Notes: generated from the sequence alone by a model not told the origin. Numbered from the stretch's first letter, positions 26,052-35,209 are shown. The stretch is DNA of 64,000 nucleotides from Pseudomonas sp. NKUCC02_KPG (GCF_019345465.1 NZ_JAHKRC010000005.1:273173-337172), one strand, 5' to 3'. Numbers and translations are program-made.

Positions 26052-27937
26052 CGCGAAAAACTGATGCGCGACAACTGCAAGCCAAGACGCCCATCGACCT
26101 CTACCAGTTGACCGTGCCCGACCGGACGATCGCCGTAGTACAGCCCGGCCATGCCTGTGCTGTAGCCTTCAATATTCAACACCGTACCGGGAGCCAATTG
26201 CCGCAACTCACCCAGGCTCAGCCTGAGCACTCCGCAACGCACGCTCAGATCCACCAGCAAGGTTTCAAACGGCTCAGCAACCTCATCCCCGGCAACCTCA
26301 GTGCCTGCCAACCTAACGTCATCCACAGCTGACTCCTCGATAGAAAAAACACACAGGCTCCGGCGCCCGCCCTCATCATCAATCTGCGCTTGCAGCCGCA
26401 ATCGCCCTACACTCAGCTGGCCAATGCCATCGGCGTTGAACTGCCCATGCTCCGGCATCAGTACGTCACCAACGCGCACTGTGCGTAACAGCTCAACTGC
26501 CAACGGCAAGCATCCGAGCACCACGGATACTGCCAGCGCAAAGTCCTCGGGCAACGGTGCCCTGATTGCCTGCCATCCTCCCGCGTCATGCAGCATCAGC
26601 AGACTTTGAGGCGCCATGCTCAGTTGGCCAACGCTGCGTGACTGCCCGACCCTCACACTGATCCGGCATTCGAAGGTGTGCTGCTGCACAGCGGCCAGAG
26701 GTCGAAAATAGCCAAAAATCCGGGTTAATTGCGGGCTCATGCGTTGCTGAAAAAGAGCCCAGAACCATGAGTCCGGATCATTGATGCCATCGGCCAAAAC
26801 CACCGGGCACTCTCCGAACAAACTCAACAGGGCGCCCGCGTCACTGCCCAGCACATCGATCGCCGGGTAGTGGCCGCGCTCTGCCAGTTTTCGAGACAAC
26901 ACAATGTGCCCGTCCAGCAGGGAACGAACTTCATCTGCCACGGGGTCGCTCATGGAGTCCTGCTCGATCAGCACGGTATAAATGGCGGTGATAACGCCGT
27001 CCCGGGTCAGGCCCGCACGCTCCACCAAACGCGGCAACATGCTGTAAACCGATGGCGGCAACCCGCCCCGCCCCAACGGTTCGCCTGCAGCCAGCCCGAT
27101 TTCGCGCTGGGCTCGGGCAAAGCGCGTCAGGGAGTCGATCAGTAATAAAACCCGCTGGCCTTTGCGCCGAAAACCTTCGGCCAGAGCGGTGGCCGTCAAG
27201 GCTGCCCGCGCCCGCTCCATACTTGAACGATCCGAGGTCGCACACACCAGCACCGCCTTGGCACGTAATCCATCGTCCAGTTCATGGTCGAGAAATTCAC
27301 GTAACTCGCGGCCACGTTCGCCAATCAGGCCAAAGACGATCACATCGCAATCAACGTTGCGGGCGATTTCAGCCAGCAATGTGGTCTTGCCACAACCGGC
27401 ACCGGCAAACAGCCCCACCCGCTGCCCCTCGCCCAGGGTCAATACGCCATCGATTGCCCGCACCCCTGTGGGTAATGCACGCCAGATACGCGGCCTCTCA
27501 GTGGGCAATGGCGCCTCGCACACCACCGCACTGGCATCGATGCAAGGCGGTCGGGCGAAGGCTCCCTGGCCGTGGCCGGTAAGCGGTCGGCCAAACCCGT
27601 CGAGCACTTGCCCCAGCAAATCATCCCCCACACGAACCTGATGCGTGCTCCCCAGCCGTTCAACTGCCGCGCCCGCTGCAATGCCTTCCAGTCCTGCCAG
27701 AGCACTGAGCATTGCGTCCTGCTGATCAAAGCCGATGATTTCAGCCAGTATCCAGTCGTTGCCCGATGTCTGGACCTGGCATAAATCCCCTATCCGGGCC
27801 TGGGGCAACCGACATTTCAGCAACATGCCATTGACCCGCAGGACGCGACCGCAGGCGTTCACCGGTGAAACGTTCGCCAGCCTTGCGCACTGGTGTTGTC
27901 GCCAGCGCTCAAGACGCTCTTCGACACCGGGGCTCAC
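26048..27937 (-). CDS. hrcN-hrcQ: HrcN ATPase - HrcQ C-ring chimera (SctN::SctQ in-frame fusion)
   Basis: 629 residues in one uninterrupted frame. Residues 1 to about 365 are SctN: AGAGCGKT Walker A (178-185), catalytic-Glu segment IGERGREL (205-212), Walker [11 protein letters not shown] (265-272), and [35 protein letters not shown]. There HrcN homology stops, before the S-x-S-R segment whose Arg is thought to be the arginine finger and before the C-terminal helical domain. Residues 366-629 resemble HrcQ: an HrcQa-like middle ([18 protein letters not shown]) and an HrcQb-like SPOA domain ([33 protein letters not shown]). hrpO (stalk) and hrpP, which lie between hrcN and hrcQ in P. syringae, are gone. 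Both ends overlap neighbours by 4 nt. It is not a frameshift: the frame is continuous. Confidence 0.9.
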   Translation of the reverse strand: MSPGVEERLERWRQHQCARLANVSPVNACGRVLRVNGMLLKCRLPQARIGDLCQVQTSGNDWILAEIIGFDQQDAMLSALAGLEGIAAGAAVERLGSTHQVRVGDDLLGQVLDGFGRPLTGHGQGAFARPPCIDASAVVCEAPLPTERPRIWRALPTGVRAIDGVLTLGEGQRVGLFAGAGCGKTTLLAEIARNVDCDVIVFGLIGERGRELREFLDHELDDGLRAKAVLVCATSDRSSMERARAALTATALAEGFRRKGQRVLLLIDSLTRFARAQREIGLAAGEPLGRGGLPPSVYSMLPRLVERAGLTRDGVITAIYTVLIEQDSMSDPVADEVRSLLDGHIVLSRKLAERGHYPAIDVLGSDAGALLSLFGECPVVLADGINDPDSWFWALFQQRMSPQLTRIFGYFRPLAAVQQHTFECRISVRVGQSRSVGQLSMAPQSLLMLHDAGGWQAIRAPLPEDFALAVSVVLGCLPLAVELLRTVRVGDVLMPEHGQFNADGIGQLSVGRLRLQAQIDDEGGRRSLCVFSIEESAVDDVRLAGTEVAGDEVAEPFETLLVDLSVRCGVLRLSLGELRQLAPGTVLNIEGYSTGMAGLYYGDRPVGHGQLVEVDGRLGLQLSRISFSR

Positions 27938-28854
27938 CAGCTCACCTCATAGCGCTGTTTTCCCTCAAACAGCAGGCGATTATTGTCGATCGCCGTCAAC
28001 CGCACGCCGTCCGTCTCATCTCCGAAAAACAGCCGACGCCCGTCTGCCAGAACAACATGTGCCCGTTTGCCGCCAATTACCTGCACGATCCTGAAGGGCA
28101 GCGCGGTACTGATTTCCCGCGCCTTGTTGATGATCGAAACTGATGTTTCAAACTGCGCCTCAAAGCGATCGAGCATGCGTGAAACCAGCGCCAGCGCCTC
28201 TTGAGCAACGTCCCCGCGCAGAGTGATTTGATCTGCGGCCACCTCCAGCGTGATGCGATTGCTCAGCTCGCGCTCAATCAACATGCTGAGTAATTGCTGA
28301 TGGACCTGATGGACCGTCGCAAGCGGGCGCTTGTCACTGACTGCAGAGGACTTAGGGGCGGGAAGCGGCACCGTGCCGGAAGGCGATATGGCCAACCCGG
28401 CCATGGCCAGCACGAGCACTGTCAGGGTGACCAGCAACCATTTCCCCATGCGCCCTTCGGGCGGTGTTCTCCTGTGTTCGGGCATGGCCTGGCTCGACAC
28501 ACAAGCCATGGCTGCAGGCGCCTCCCTCCAGAGACTTTGTGCATTGGCGATGCACAGTCGAATACCGCCAATGGAAAACTCGGTATCGGGGATCAGGTTG
28601 GCAATGTGCGCCAGGGTCGCTCCAGTTTCATCCAGCAACAACCCCTCTTGCGCCTGCACAATCCATCGACTGTCAACGCGGGTCAACCGGGCATGCCGAT
28701 CTGCAATCCCGGGGTCGTACAGCTCCAGGTCGGCCTCCTGATGAGCGCCGATACACCACTGCTCGCCGAACAATGGCAACGCAGCGCCCTGATGCAAACC
28801 GCTCAGCACCCGCAATTCGAACAGCACGTCGGGCTCACAGGGTTCGAGGCTCAA
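27934..28854 (-). CDS. hrpQ: Type III inner-membrane ring protein HrpQ (SctD)
   Basis: 306 residues. An N-terminal FHA-like cytoplasmic domain ([19 protein letters not shown] ... [15 protein letters not shown]) is followed by a transmembrane helix near residues 138-156 ([18 protein letters not shown]). The periplasmic ring-building domain follows, with ITLRGDV and [24 protein letters not shown]. SctD forms the outer of the two inner-membrane rings. Length is normal; coupled by 4-nt overlaps to hrcV and to the hrcN-hrcQ fusion. Confidence 0.87.
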   Translation of the reverse strand: MSLEPCEPDVLFELRVLSGLHQGAALPLFGEQWCIGAHQEADLELYDPGIADRHARLTRVDSRWIVQAQEGLLLDETGATLAHIANLIPDTEFSIGGIRLCIANAQSLWREAPAAMACVSSQAMPEHRRTPPEGRMGKWLLVTLTVLVLAMAGLAISPSGTVPLPAPKSSAVSDKRPLATVHQVHQQLLSMLIERELSNRITLEVAADQITLRGDVAQEALALVSRMLDRFEAQFETSVSIINKAREISTALPFRIVQVIGGKRAHVVLADGRRLFFGDETDGVRLTAIDNNRLLFEGKQRYEVSW

Positions 28855-30944
28855 GACTCGACCTCGCGCAGCAGGCCTTCGTATTCCAGATCAAATCGGC
28901 CAAGCACCCTGACCTTGGCCGATCCCGTCAACTCGGCGAACGATATGACCGGCACGTGGTTGAACTCATCGAACAATAACGTGCGCAGAGGGCTGCGCAG
29001 GTCATGCGCCACCAGCAATACGCTTTTCTCGCGTTTACGAGCCTCGAAGGCCTCCTTGAGCAATTGCACGAGCTGCGTGCTGTGCTCATTGTCCAGAGCA
29101 AAGAACACGCCGGATTGGGTCTGGCGTAAGGCCTCGCGAAAGATGTTTTCGGTGTGGGGTGAAAACAGCCAGGCATGGAGACCATCGATCTGGCTGTGCA
29201 GGTGATAGATCTGCGACTTCAAGGCGATCCGCACGTAATCCGCCAGCGCGATCACTTCGCGTTCGTGCTGGCCGTGCTCGGTCAGTACTTCAACGATCAG
29301 TCGCACGGCGCGCAAGGGCACTCCCTCACTGGCCAGGCGCTGCAAGACGCCAGAGAATCGAGAGAGCGGCATGATGCGTTGCAGCTCTTGCACCAGCTCA
29401 GGCTGGCTTTGTTCAAGCCAGCCGAGAATCGATTTACTCTCCTGGATCCCCAGAAACCGTGGCCCGCTGATCATCATGGCCTGGCGCATGCGTTCGAGAA
29501 TCAAGGCATGGGCACTGAACGACCTGACCTCTTCCCGGGCCAGCAGCGGGTCGTCGGGTTGCAGCCATAGCCAGTCCAGTTCATCTCGCTGCTCGCTGCC
29601 TCTAAACGCACTCGGGGGGTGCGGGTCGACACTGTCCCGCGCCACGGCCAGCCAGTCACCAAAGGTTGCCTTGAGCACTGGCCCTTCGTGAACACAAAAG
29701 CGGAATTCATCCTCGGCCAGCAGGGCGCTGTATTCGATTTCAAAGGAAGGGAGGGTCAAGCCGGCAGTCGTGACAATGCTGTTGCGCACCTGACGAATCC
29801 CGTGAATAAGTTGCGTGGTGCGCTCCTGATGCTGATGTGCGCTGGCGAACTGCAACAAGTAAGGGCGCGACGGTTCGAACACTCTCAGATCCTCTTCGCC
29901 GTTTTGTTCAGGGGCAATCTGTTCCACCTGTACCGGTTGCAGTTCCTCGACCTTGCTGCTGCGCAGCAACAGGTAAAGCCCCAGCGAAAAGGTGCCCAGG
30001 GCAATACCGACAAAAACCAGGGTCGGCATCCCGGGCAAGGCAGCGAACGCCAGCATTCCCGCCGATGCGATTATCCAGCTCTTGGGTTCGCCGGTTATTT
30101 GCTGCTCGATCTGCGTACCGATGTTGCTGCGTGGGGATTGGTCGTCGGGAGCGACACGGGTGATGATCATGCCTGCGGTCAATGAAATCAGCAGCGCCGG
30201 AATCTGCGCGATCAGGCCATCACCAATGGTCAACACTGAATACAGCGATATGGCTTGGGCAGCACTCATTCCGTGTTGCAGCATGCCGGTGGAAAACCCG
30301 CCCAGTATGTTGATCACAACAATGACCAAGCCTGCGATGGCGTCCCCCTTCACAAATTTCATGGCGCCGTCCATTGCCCCGAACAGTTGGCTTTCCCGAG
30401 ACAACTCATCGCGCCTGTGACGAGCCTGCGCACCATTGATCAATCCGCCACGCAAGTCACTGTCGATGGACATCTGCTTGCCAGGCATTGCATCCAGACT
30501 GAAGCGCGCCGCCACCTCGGCCACCCGTTCCGAGCCCTTGGTAATCACCAGAAAGTTGACGATGGTGATGATCAGAAAGATCACCAGCCCGACGGCGAGA
30601 TTGCCCCCAACCACGAAGTTGCCGAACGCCTCGACAATGTCACCGGCATCCTGATCCATCAGGATCAGCCGGGTCGTCGCAATCGACAACGCCAGACGAA
30701 ACATCGTGGTAAGCAGCAGGAGTGCAGGAAACGAAGAGAACGCCAAAGGACTCGGCAAGTAAAACGCCAGAACAATCAGCAGGCAGGCAATACAGATATT
30801 GACCGCAATCAGGATATCGACCATCCAGGTCGGCAGCGGCACGATAAAAATAAACACCATCCCCAGGACCACGATGGCCCCGAGCACCTCTCCCGGACTT
30901 GCAACGCGGCCCAGGCCTTTATTGAGCCATTGGACGAGTATCAT
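28851..30944 (-). CDS. hrcV: Type III export gate protein HrcV (SctV)
   Basis: 697 residues, full length. The N-terminal half has about eight membrane spans; the FHIPEP signature is in ITKGSERVAEVAARFSLDAMPGKQMSIDSDLRGGL. The C-terminal cytoplasmic domain forms the nonameric ring that receives substrates from chaperones and from the ATPase stalk SctO, which is missing here. No stop or frameshift is seen. Overlaps of 4 nt join it to hrpJ and hrpQ. Confidence 0.95.
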   Translation of the reverse strand: MILVQWLNKGLGRVASPGEVLGAIVVLGMVFIFIVPLPTWMVDILIAVNICIACLLIVLAFYLPSPLAFSSFPALLLLTTMFRLALSIATTRLILMDQDAGDIVEAFGNFVVGGNLAVGLVIFLIITIVNFLVITKGSERVAEVAARFSLDAMPGKQMSIDSDLRGGLINGAQARHRRDELSRESQLFGAMDGAMKFVKGDAIAGLVIVVINILGGFSTGMLQHGMSAAQAISLYSVLTIGDGLIAQIPALLISLTAGMIITRVAPDDQSPRSNIGTQIEQQITGEPKSWIIASAGMLAFAALPGMPTLVFVGIALGTFSLGLYLLLRSSKVEELQPVQVEQIAPEQNGEEDLRVFEPSRPYLLQFASAHQHQERTTQLIHGIRQVRNSIVTTAGLTLPSFEIEYSALLAEDEFRFCVHEGPVLKATFGDWLAVARDSVDPHPPSAFRGSEQRDELDWLWLQPDDPLLAREEVRSFSAHALILERMRQAMMISGPRFLGIQESKSILGWLEQSQPELVQELQRIMPLSRFSGVLQRLASEGVPLRAVRLIVEVLTEHGQHEREVIALADYVRIALKSQIYHLHSQIDGLHAWLFSPHTENIFREALRQTQSGVFFALDNEHSTQLVQLLKEAFEARKREKSVLLVAHDLRSPLRTLLFDEFNHVPVISFAELTGSAKVRVLGRFDLEYEGLLREVES

Positions 30945-32047
30945 CGAATGTATCTCGACAACCCGGGCCTCAGTTGGGCAATGCCTTCGGCCTGAGTGTG
31001 TTCACCCATCAGGCTCAAAAAAAGCTGCAAGGTGGTCTGGCGCTTTTCCGGATCACTCCACAGCACCAAGGGAAGGTGCTGAATCAACGGGTAGAGTTGA
31101 TTCAGCGAGACCAGTTGGCTGGACAGCCTGGCGCCACCCAACTCCCGGCTCAGGCTTCGAACCTCCTCGGCGTCAATGTCCGTACTCGCGTATCCCAACA
31201 GGCGCTGCATCAGGGCTACGGCCGACAGTTCGGCCTGACGTTCACGGGATGGCAAACGCTCAAGAAAAAGACGGCAGTTACCCAAGGCACTGCCCAGTTG
31301 ACTGCAACCCTGCAGACCGAGCAACAAAGCTCGCAGCTTGATGGTCGGCACCGAGGGACGGTAGGCCGCAAGATCATCCGCCAGCGCTCGTCTCATCATG
31401 CTCAGCCCGGCACTGATCCCCTCTTCACCGAACAGCCCCAGCAGCGCCTGGGTAATGCTCACCAGCGATTGCTTCACCACAACGCTGGTGTAATACAAAA
31501 CACGAACCGCCTGTCGCAATGCGGCATCGCCATCGGCCGTTTTAAGCGCCAGCGCGATATTCACCCCGGCCTGGATCTGCGGGTGATAGCGGGCTTGCAC
31601 CTGCTCTTGAAAATCACGCGCCAGCGCCGCTTCAGTTTCACGCCCGCGTGCCAGGGCCTGATCTGTCACGTGCTGCAGTACGACGTGGGTGCGAGCAGGA
31701 TCACCACCGGTCAACGTCAGCAAACCCTCGACATCCGGCTTTGACAACAGCTCCTGACGAACTTGCCGGGCCAGTTGCCCCAGGCTGAGCTGGCCCGGAT
31801 GACCCAACTGCTCATAGAGTTCGTTCAGTTGTTCAATACCCTGAATTCTCTGAACCTGAGTATCCAGCGTTCGCAGCTTGCGTTGACTCAGTTCCTTGCT
31901 GCTGCTCTCGACCTTCTGACTGAACAGCATGCCGACTTCCTCGGCGGCGCTTTGCTGAGACGACTGCGGCGTCTGAAATTGAACGGCCCGCGAAGAGAGC
32001 ATCGAGCTCAGTGCCTGCACGGCGTCGTTTCGTCCGTCAAATTTCAT
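30941..32047 (-). CDS. hrpJ: Type III gatekeeper HrpJ (SctW)
   Basis: 368 residues. The HrpJ/YopN-TyeA family fold begins near residue 50 (ELSQRKLRTLDTQVQRIQGIEQLNELYEQLGHPGQLSLGQL) and continues to a TyeA-like C-terminal helical part (QLYPLIQHLPLVLWSDPEKRQTTLQLFLSLMGEH). In P. syringae HrpJ controls the order of secretion of translocators and effectors. It is the first gene of the hrpJ operon, 32 nt downstream of an hrp box. No strong Shine-Dalgarno sequence precedes the ATG. Confidence 0.88.
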   Translation of the reverse strand: MKFDGRNDAVQALSSMLSSRAVQFQTPQSSQQSAAEEVGMLFSQKVESSSKELSQRKLRTLDTQVQRIQGIEQLNELYEQLGHPGQLSLGQLARQVRQELLSKPDVEGLLTLTGGDPARTHVVLQHVTDQALARGRETEAALARDFQEQVQARYHPQIQAGVNIALALKTADGDAALRQAVRVLYYTSVVVKQSLVSITQALLGLFGEEGISAGLSMMRRALADDLAAYRPSVPTIKLRALLLGLQGCSQLGSALGNCRLFLERLPSRERQAELSAVALMQRLLGYASTDIDAEEVRSLSRELGGARLSSQLVSLNQLYPLIQHLPLVLWSDPEKRQTTLQLFLSLMGEHTQAEGIAQLRPGLSRYIR

Positions 32048-32078
32048 GGGGATGCCAAGTCAGGAAGGTTCGATGTCC

Positions 32079-32107
32079 TGTGTGGCCGGCCCCGGGCAAA
32101 CGGTTCC
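32079..32107 (-). promoter_or_regulatory. hrp box of the hrpJ operon
   Basis: Read on the minus strand, GGAACC (32107-32102), a 16-nt spacer and CCACACA (32085-32079) match the HrpL promoter consensus GGAACC-N15/16-CCACNNA at every defined position. The hrpJ ATG is 32 nt beyond. It would drive hrpJ, hrcV, hrpQ, the hrcN-hrcQ fusion and hrcRST. Confidence 0.9.
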
Positions 32108-32243
32108 CCGGCGCGTAGCTGACATGTTTTTTTGAAAAAGTTGGCGCAAGCCCAGGACAGGCCACGCAAGTTTCAGCACAGCATGTGTGCAATATGAAAA
32201 TTAAAACCCTTAAAAAACAATCACATACAGTTAATTCATTGAT

Positions 32244-32260
32244 TGGCACAGGCGGTGCTT
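32244..32260 (+). promoter_or_regulatory. Sigma-54 (-24/-12) promoter of hrpL
   Basis: TTGGCAC-AGGCG-GTGCTT has GG at 32245-32246 and GC at 32257-32258, separated by exactly 10 nt as the sigma-54 core requires, and a near-consensus TGGCAC-N5 -24 element. The hrpL start is 53 nt downstream of the GC. This is the expected target of the HrpS-type activator at 18428. Confidence 0.87.
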
Positions 32261-32310
32261 AGGAGGCCTTCGTCGAAATCATTTCGATAGCGCTCACCTG
32301 AGGATAAATA

Positions 32311-32850
32311 ATGAATCGCCTTGATGATGTTTTCTCCCCTCCCCATTTGACCTCTTCTGCCACCCCCCTTGATCTGTCGACCGGGCTCCAGAAAAAACTG
32401 AAAGCGTTTATTCACAAGCGCGTATTGAACCCCGAGGATGCGGACGATATTTTTCAAGTGACCTGTCTGGAGGCCTGGCGAAGCAAACACCGCTTCAATG
32501 GCCAGGCAACACTGAGCACATGGATGTGCGGCATTGCCCAGAATCTGATTCGCAATCACTTTCGCCGGCTGTACGCCAGGCCGGTACATTGCGAGTTCGA
32601 CGAGACGCTCTGCCCTGAGCAGCACTGCGCCAGCGACCCGGGTGGTCAGTTCGAAATCCGTCGACGTCTTGAACTGACCCTCACGGCCATCAACCGGCTG
32701 CCAACCGAAATGCGCAATACGCTGTACGCGTCGCTGGAAAGCGGCGGCAGCTATCGCGACACGGCCAATGTTCTGGAAATCCCCATAGGGACGGTTCGTT
32801 CACGCATCTCGCGGGCCCGGGAGCAGCTCAAGATAGCCACCCACTGCTAG
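32311..32850 (+). CDS. hrpL: ECF sigma factor HrpL
   Basis: 179 residues. Region 2 (RVLNPEDADDIFQVTCLEAWRSKHRFNGQATLSTWMCGIAQNLIRNHFRR) and region 4 with its helix-turn-helix (LPTEMRNTLYASLESGGSYRDTANVLEIPIGTVRSRISRAREQLK) are complete. HrpL directs transcription from hrp boxes, and three such boxes are in this cluster. It diverges from hrpJ across about 260 nt holding the hrpJ hrp box and the sigma-54 promoter. GAGGATAA precedes the ATG. hrpK, which follows hrpL in P. syringae, is absent. Confidence 0.93.
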   Translation: MNRLDDVFSPPHLTSSATPLDLSTGLQKKLKAFIHKRVLNPEDADDIFQVTCLEAWRSKHRFNGQATLSTWMCGIAQNLIRNHFRRLYARPVHCEFDETLCPEQHCASDPGGQFEIRRRLELTLTAINRLPTEMRNTLYASLESGGSYRDTANVLEIPIGTVRSRISRAREQLKIATHC

Positions 32851-32937
32851 TGCTCACCACGGACATCTGCACAGAGAGGTCCATGGTTGAGGGCTAGCGT
32901 GCAGAAAGGCCAGGGAGTGGCCCCCCCTACTACCGAT

Positions 32938-34155
32938 TCAGATTTTTTTCGTTCGCGGCAGCAAAATCGCCAGCACGCCGAACAGCGGCAGATATGAGCA
33001 CAGGGTATAGACGTACTCGATGCCATGAATGTCAGCCAGATGCCCGAGCAAGGCGGCACCGATCCCGCCAAAGCCAAACATCAAGCCAAAGAAGATACCC
33101 GCAATCATTCCCACATTGCCCGGCACCAGCTCCTGGGCGTACACCACGATAGCCGAGAAGGCAGATGCCAAAATAAAGCCGATGACCACACTGAGCACAC
33201 TGGTCCAGAACAGGTCGGCATAAGGCAACATCAACGTGAACGGTGCCACCCCGAGTATCGAGAACCAGATCACCGCCTTGCGTCCGATGCGATCGCCTAT
33301 CGGCCCACCAAAGAACGTACCCGCTGCAACGGCTCCCAGGAACAGGAACAGATACAGCTGTGAAGTCGAGACCGACACATCGAACTTCTCAATCAGGAAG
33401 AAGGTGTAGTAGCTGGTCAGGCTCGCCATGTAGAAATACTTGGAGAACACCAGCAGGCCGAGCACCACCAACGCACCGAGCACCCGCCGTTTTGAAAGGC
33501 CATGGGTCGCTTTCTGCCCGGCCTTGAGCTTGAACAGGTTCAAGTGGTTGCGGTACCAGCGGCTAATGACATACAGCAGCCCTACGGCGAACAGCGCAAA
33601 TAGCCCGAACCAGGCCACATTGCCCTGGCCATAGGGAATAATGATGGCCGCAGCCAACAACGGCCCGAAGGCCGAGCCCGCGTTGCCACCCACTTGAAAG
33701 GTCGATTGCGCCAGGCCGTAACGCCCGCCTGAGGCCAGCCTTGCCACGCGGGATGCTTCAGGGTGAAAGGTTGAAGAGCCAACCCCGACCAGCCCTGCCG
33801 CCAGCAGGATCAGCGGAAAGCTGCCAACCTGGGACAGCATCAAAATCCCTATCAGGGTGCACACCATACCGGCTGGCAGCAATAACGGATTGGGATGACG
33901 GTCGGTGTAGTAACCCACCCACGGCTGCAATAGAGAAGCCGTCATCTGGAACGTCAGGGTAATCAGCCCGATCTGGGTAAAGGTCAGGTCATATTTGGCC
34001 TTGAGCATCGGATAGATCGACGGCAGTACCGCCTGGATCAGGTCATTGATCAGATGCGCCAACGCCACGGCGCCGATAATGCGCATGACTAACGGGCTGG
34101 ACTGGGGAACTGGAGGGGACGCGGTTGTAGTTGTTTGAGCGTTGCTAAGAGCCAT
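32938..34155 (-). CDS. fsr: MFS transporter, fosmidomycin-resistance family
   Basis: 405 residues, twelve predicted membrane spans. The N-terminal half carries HLINDLIQAVLPSIYPMLK and GYYTDRHPNPLLLPAGM, which are typical of Fsr-type exporters; GPIGDRIGRKAVIW is the second MFS loop motif. Members export fosmidomycin and possibly other small anionic compounds. It converges with hrpL across 87 nt and marks the right side of the type III cluster. The symbol follows family resemblance. Confidence 0.88.
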   Translation of the reverse strand: MALSNAQTTTTASPPVPQSSPLVMRIIGAVALAHLINDLIQAVLPSIYPMLKAKYDLTFTQIGLITLTFQMTASLLQPWVGYYTDRHPNPLLLPAGMVCTLIGILMLSQVGSFPLILLAAGLVGVGSSTFHPEASRVARLASGGRYGLAQSTFQVGGNAGSAFGPLLAAAIIIPYGQGNVAWFGLFALFAVGLLYVISRWYRNHLNLFKLKAGQKATHGLSKRRVLGALVVLGLLVFSKYFYMASLTSYYTFFLIEKFDVSVSTSQLYLFLFLGAVAAGTFFGGPIGDRIGRKAVIWFSILGVAPFTLMLPYADLFWTSVLSVVIGFILASAFSAIVVYAQELVPGNVGMIAGIFFGLMFGFGGIGAALLGHLADIHGIEYVYTLCSYLPLFGVLAILLPRTKKI

Positions 34156-34327
34156 TTGAGCTTCCGTACGACAGGTGAATGCGCGCTTGCAGGTACGTCA
34201 ATGTGCCATTTTTTTACAAGATATTGCCATCCAAAGCCGCCCAAAACCTTAAGCAGTTGATAGCACAAAGATTTTTTAAGATATTTGCTTGACACATGTC
34301 CATTACGAGGGAATAATGCGCGCCATT

Positions 34328-34404
34328 GGCTACATAGCTCAGTTGGTTAGAGCATAGCATTCATAATGCTGGGGTCCGGGGTTCAAGTCCCTGTGTAGCC
34401 ACCA
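34328..34404 (+). tRNA. tRNA-Met (elongator, anticodon CAT)
   Basis: A 77-nt cloverleaf with encoded CCA. The acceptor GGCTACA pairs fully with TGTAGCC, unlike initiator tRNA, whose first pair is mismatched. The loop TTCATAA holds CAT at 34362-34364. A rho-independent terminator follows. Confidence 0.95.
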
Positions 34405-34448
34405 AACACCGGTTTCACTACATCGCAAGATGAACATGAAACCAACAA

Positions 34449-34475
34449 GAAGCCCGCCTAGTGCGGGCTTTCTTG
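34449..34475 (+). terminator. Terminator after tRNA-Met
   Basis: AGCCCGC (34451-34457) pairs with GCGGGCT (34463-34469) around a 5-nt loop, followed by TTCTTG. It lies 47 nt past the tRNA end. Confidence 0.85.
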
Positions 34476-34539
34476 TGTCTGGGGGATTAGTTTTTCGCGC
34501 CATGCTCGCGCGCAATCATCCCGACTGTCAGGCATACAT

Positions 34540-34884
34540 TCATGGCTGCCTGACGATATCGACAGAAATCTCCACTGCCTCAATCACCCCTCGGTTTTCA
34601 AGCCAGTGTGTGGTGTGCCTGTCCTCGGGCCAGCCCACTCCCGGGCCATAATCCCTGGCGATGCCATTACGATGGTCAGTGATTACGCCGTGCAGGATGT
34701 AGACGGTGCCGGGCCTGTCTATATGGTTATGAACCGGCCCAAAAACGCCGCCAGGTTCAATCGTCACCATCCGCATGCGAAGCTGGCGCCCCGACATCCC
34801 TTCGATCTCAGGGCCAAGATCAATCGTTGCAAGCAGTTTGACCGTCACGCCTTTGGTTTCAGGTGCCATCCGTTCGTTGCTCAT
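34540..34884 (-). CDS. Cupin-domain protein
   Basis: 114 residues from the ATG at 34884, with AGAGG 8 nt upstream (a GTG at 34893 is possible). The small beta-barrel core has GVFGPVHNHIDRPGTVYILHG. The His pair HNH fits cupin motif 1, but the usual Glu is absent. A second motif near DYGPGVGWPEDRHTTHWLENRG gives another His. Likely a metal-binding cupin of unknown substrate. It is a single gene between two tRNA genes. Confidence 0.78.
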   Translation of the reverse strand: MSNERMAPETKGVTVKLLATIDLGPEIEGMSGRQLRMRMVTIEPGGVFGPVHNHIDRPGTVYILHGVITDHRNGIARDYGPGVGWPEDRHTTHWLENRGVIEAVEISVDIVRQP

Positions 34885-35011
34885 CGCGCTCACCTCTTGG
34901 CAAAGACAAAAGCCGCACTGGAAGTAGACACCCTAAAAAGGCGTGATGAGTAGCGAGGCGACAAAGGGTTACCGGGACAGGCCGGCCAATAACTGCAGCG
35001 GCCAAAAACAA

Positions 35012-35045
35012 AAAACCCCCGAAGCCATCAGGCATCAGGGGTTTT
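35012..35045 (-). terminator. Terminator of the tRNA-Phe transcript
   Basis: AAAACCCC and GGGGTTTT arms enclose a nested GCC/GGC pair. On the minus strand the stem is followed by a T-rich stretch (complement of the A run at 35004-35015). It lies just beyond the tRNA-Phe 3' end. Confidence 0.8.
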
Positions 35046-35053
35046 CTATGTAG

Positions 35054-35129
35054 TGGTGCCCAGAGACGGAATCGAACCGCCGACACGGGGATTTTCAATC
35101 CCCTGCTCTACCGACTGAGCTATCTGGGC
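35054..35129 (-). tRNA. tRNA-Phe (anticodon GAA)
   Basis: A 76-nt cloverleaf on the minus strand with encoded CCA (35054-35056). The acceptor GCCCAGA pairs with TCTGGGC. The anticodon loop TTGAAAA has GAA, and the T-loop is TTCGATT. Confidence 0.96.
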
Positions 35130-35209
35130 AAGGCCGTAATTAAACGTTCTTTACAGCAGAGACGTCAAGCAACAAATAAAAAAAGATCAATGAATACCAT
35201 CGGTTACGA

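Noticed and set aside
26048..27937. Possibility that hrcN and hrcQ are two genes separated by a sequencing frameshift
   Set aside because: The reading frame is continuous with no stop at the junction, and the missing sequence (HrcN C-terminus, hrpO, hrpP, HrcQ start) would be over 1 kb, which a base error cannot explain. A misassembly remains possible.
34328..34404. tRNA-Ile2 (CAT, lysidine type) or initiator tRNA for the CAT tRNA
   Set aside because: The body sequence matches elongator tRNA-Met; the acceptor first pair is G-C, unlike initiator, and the stems differ from pseudomonad tRNA-Ile2.
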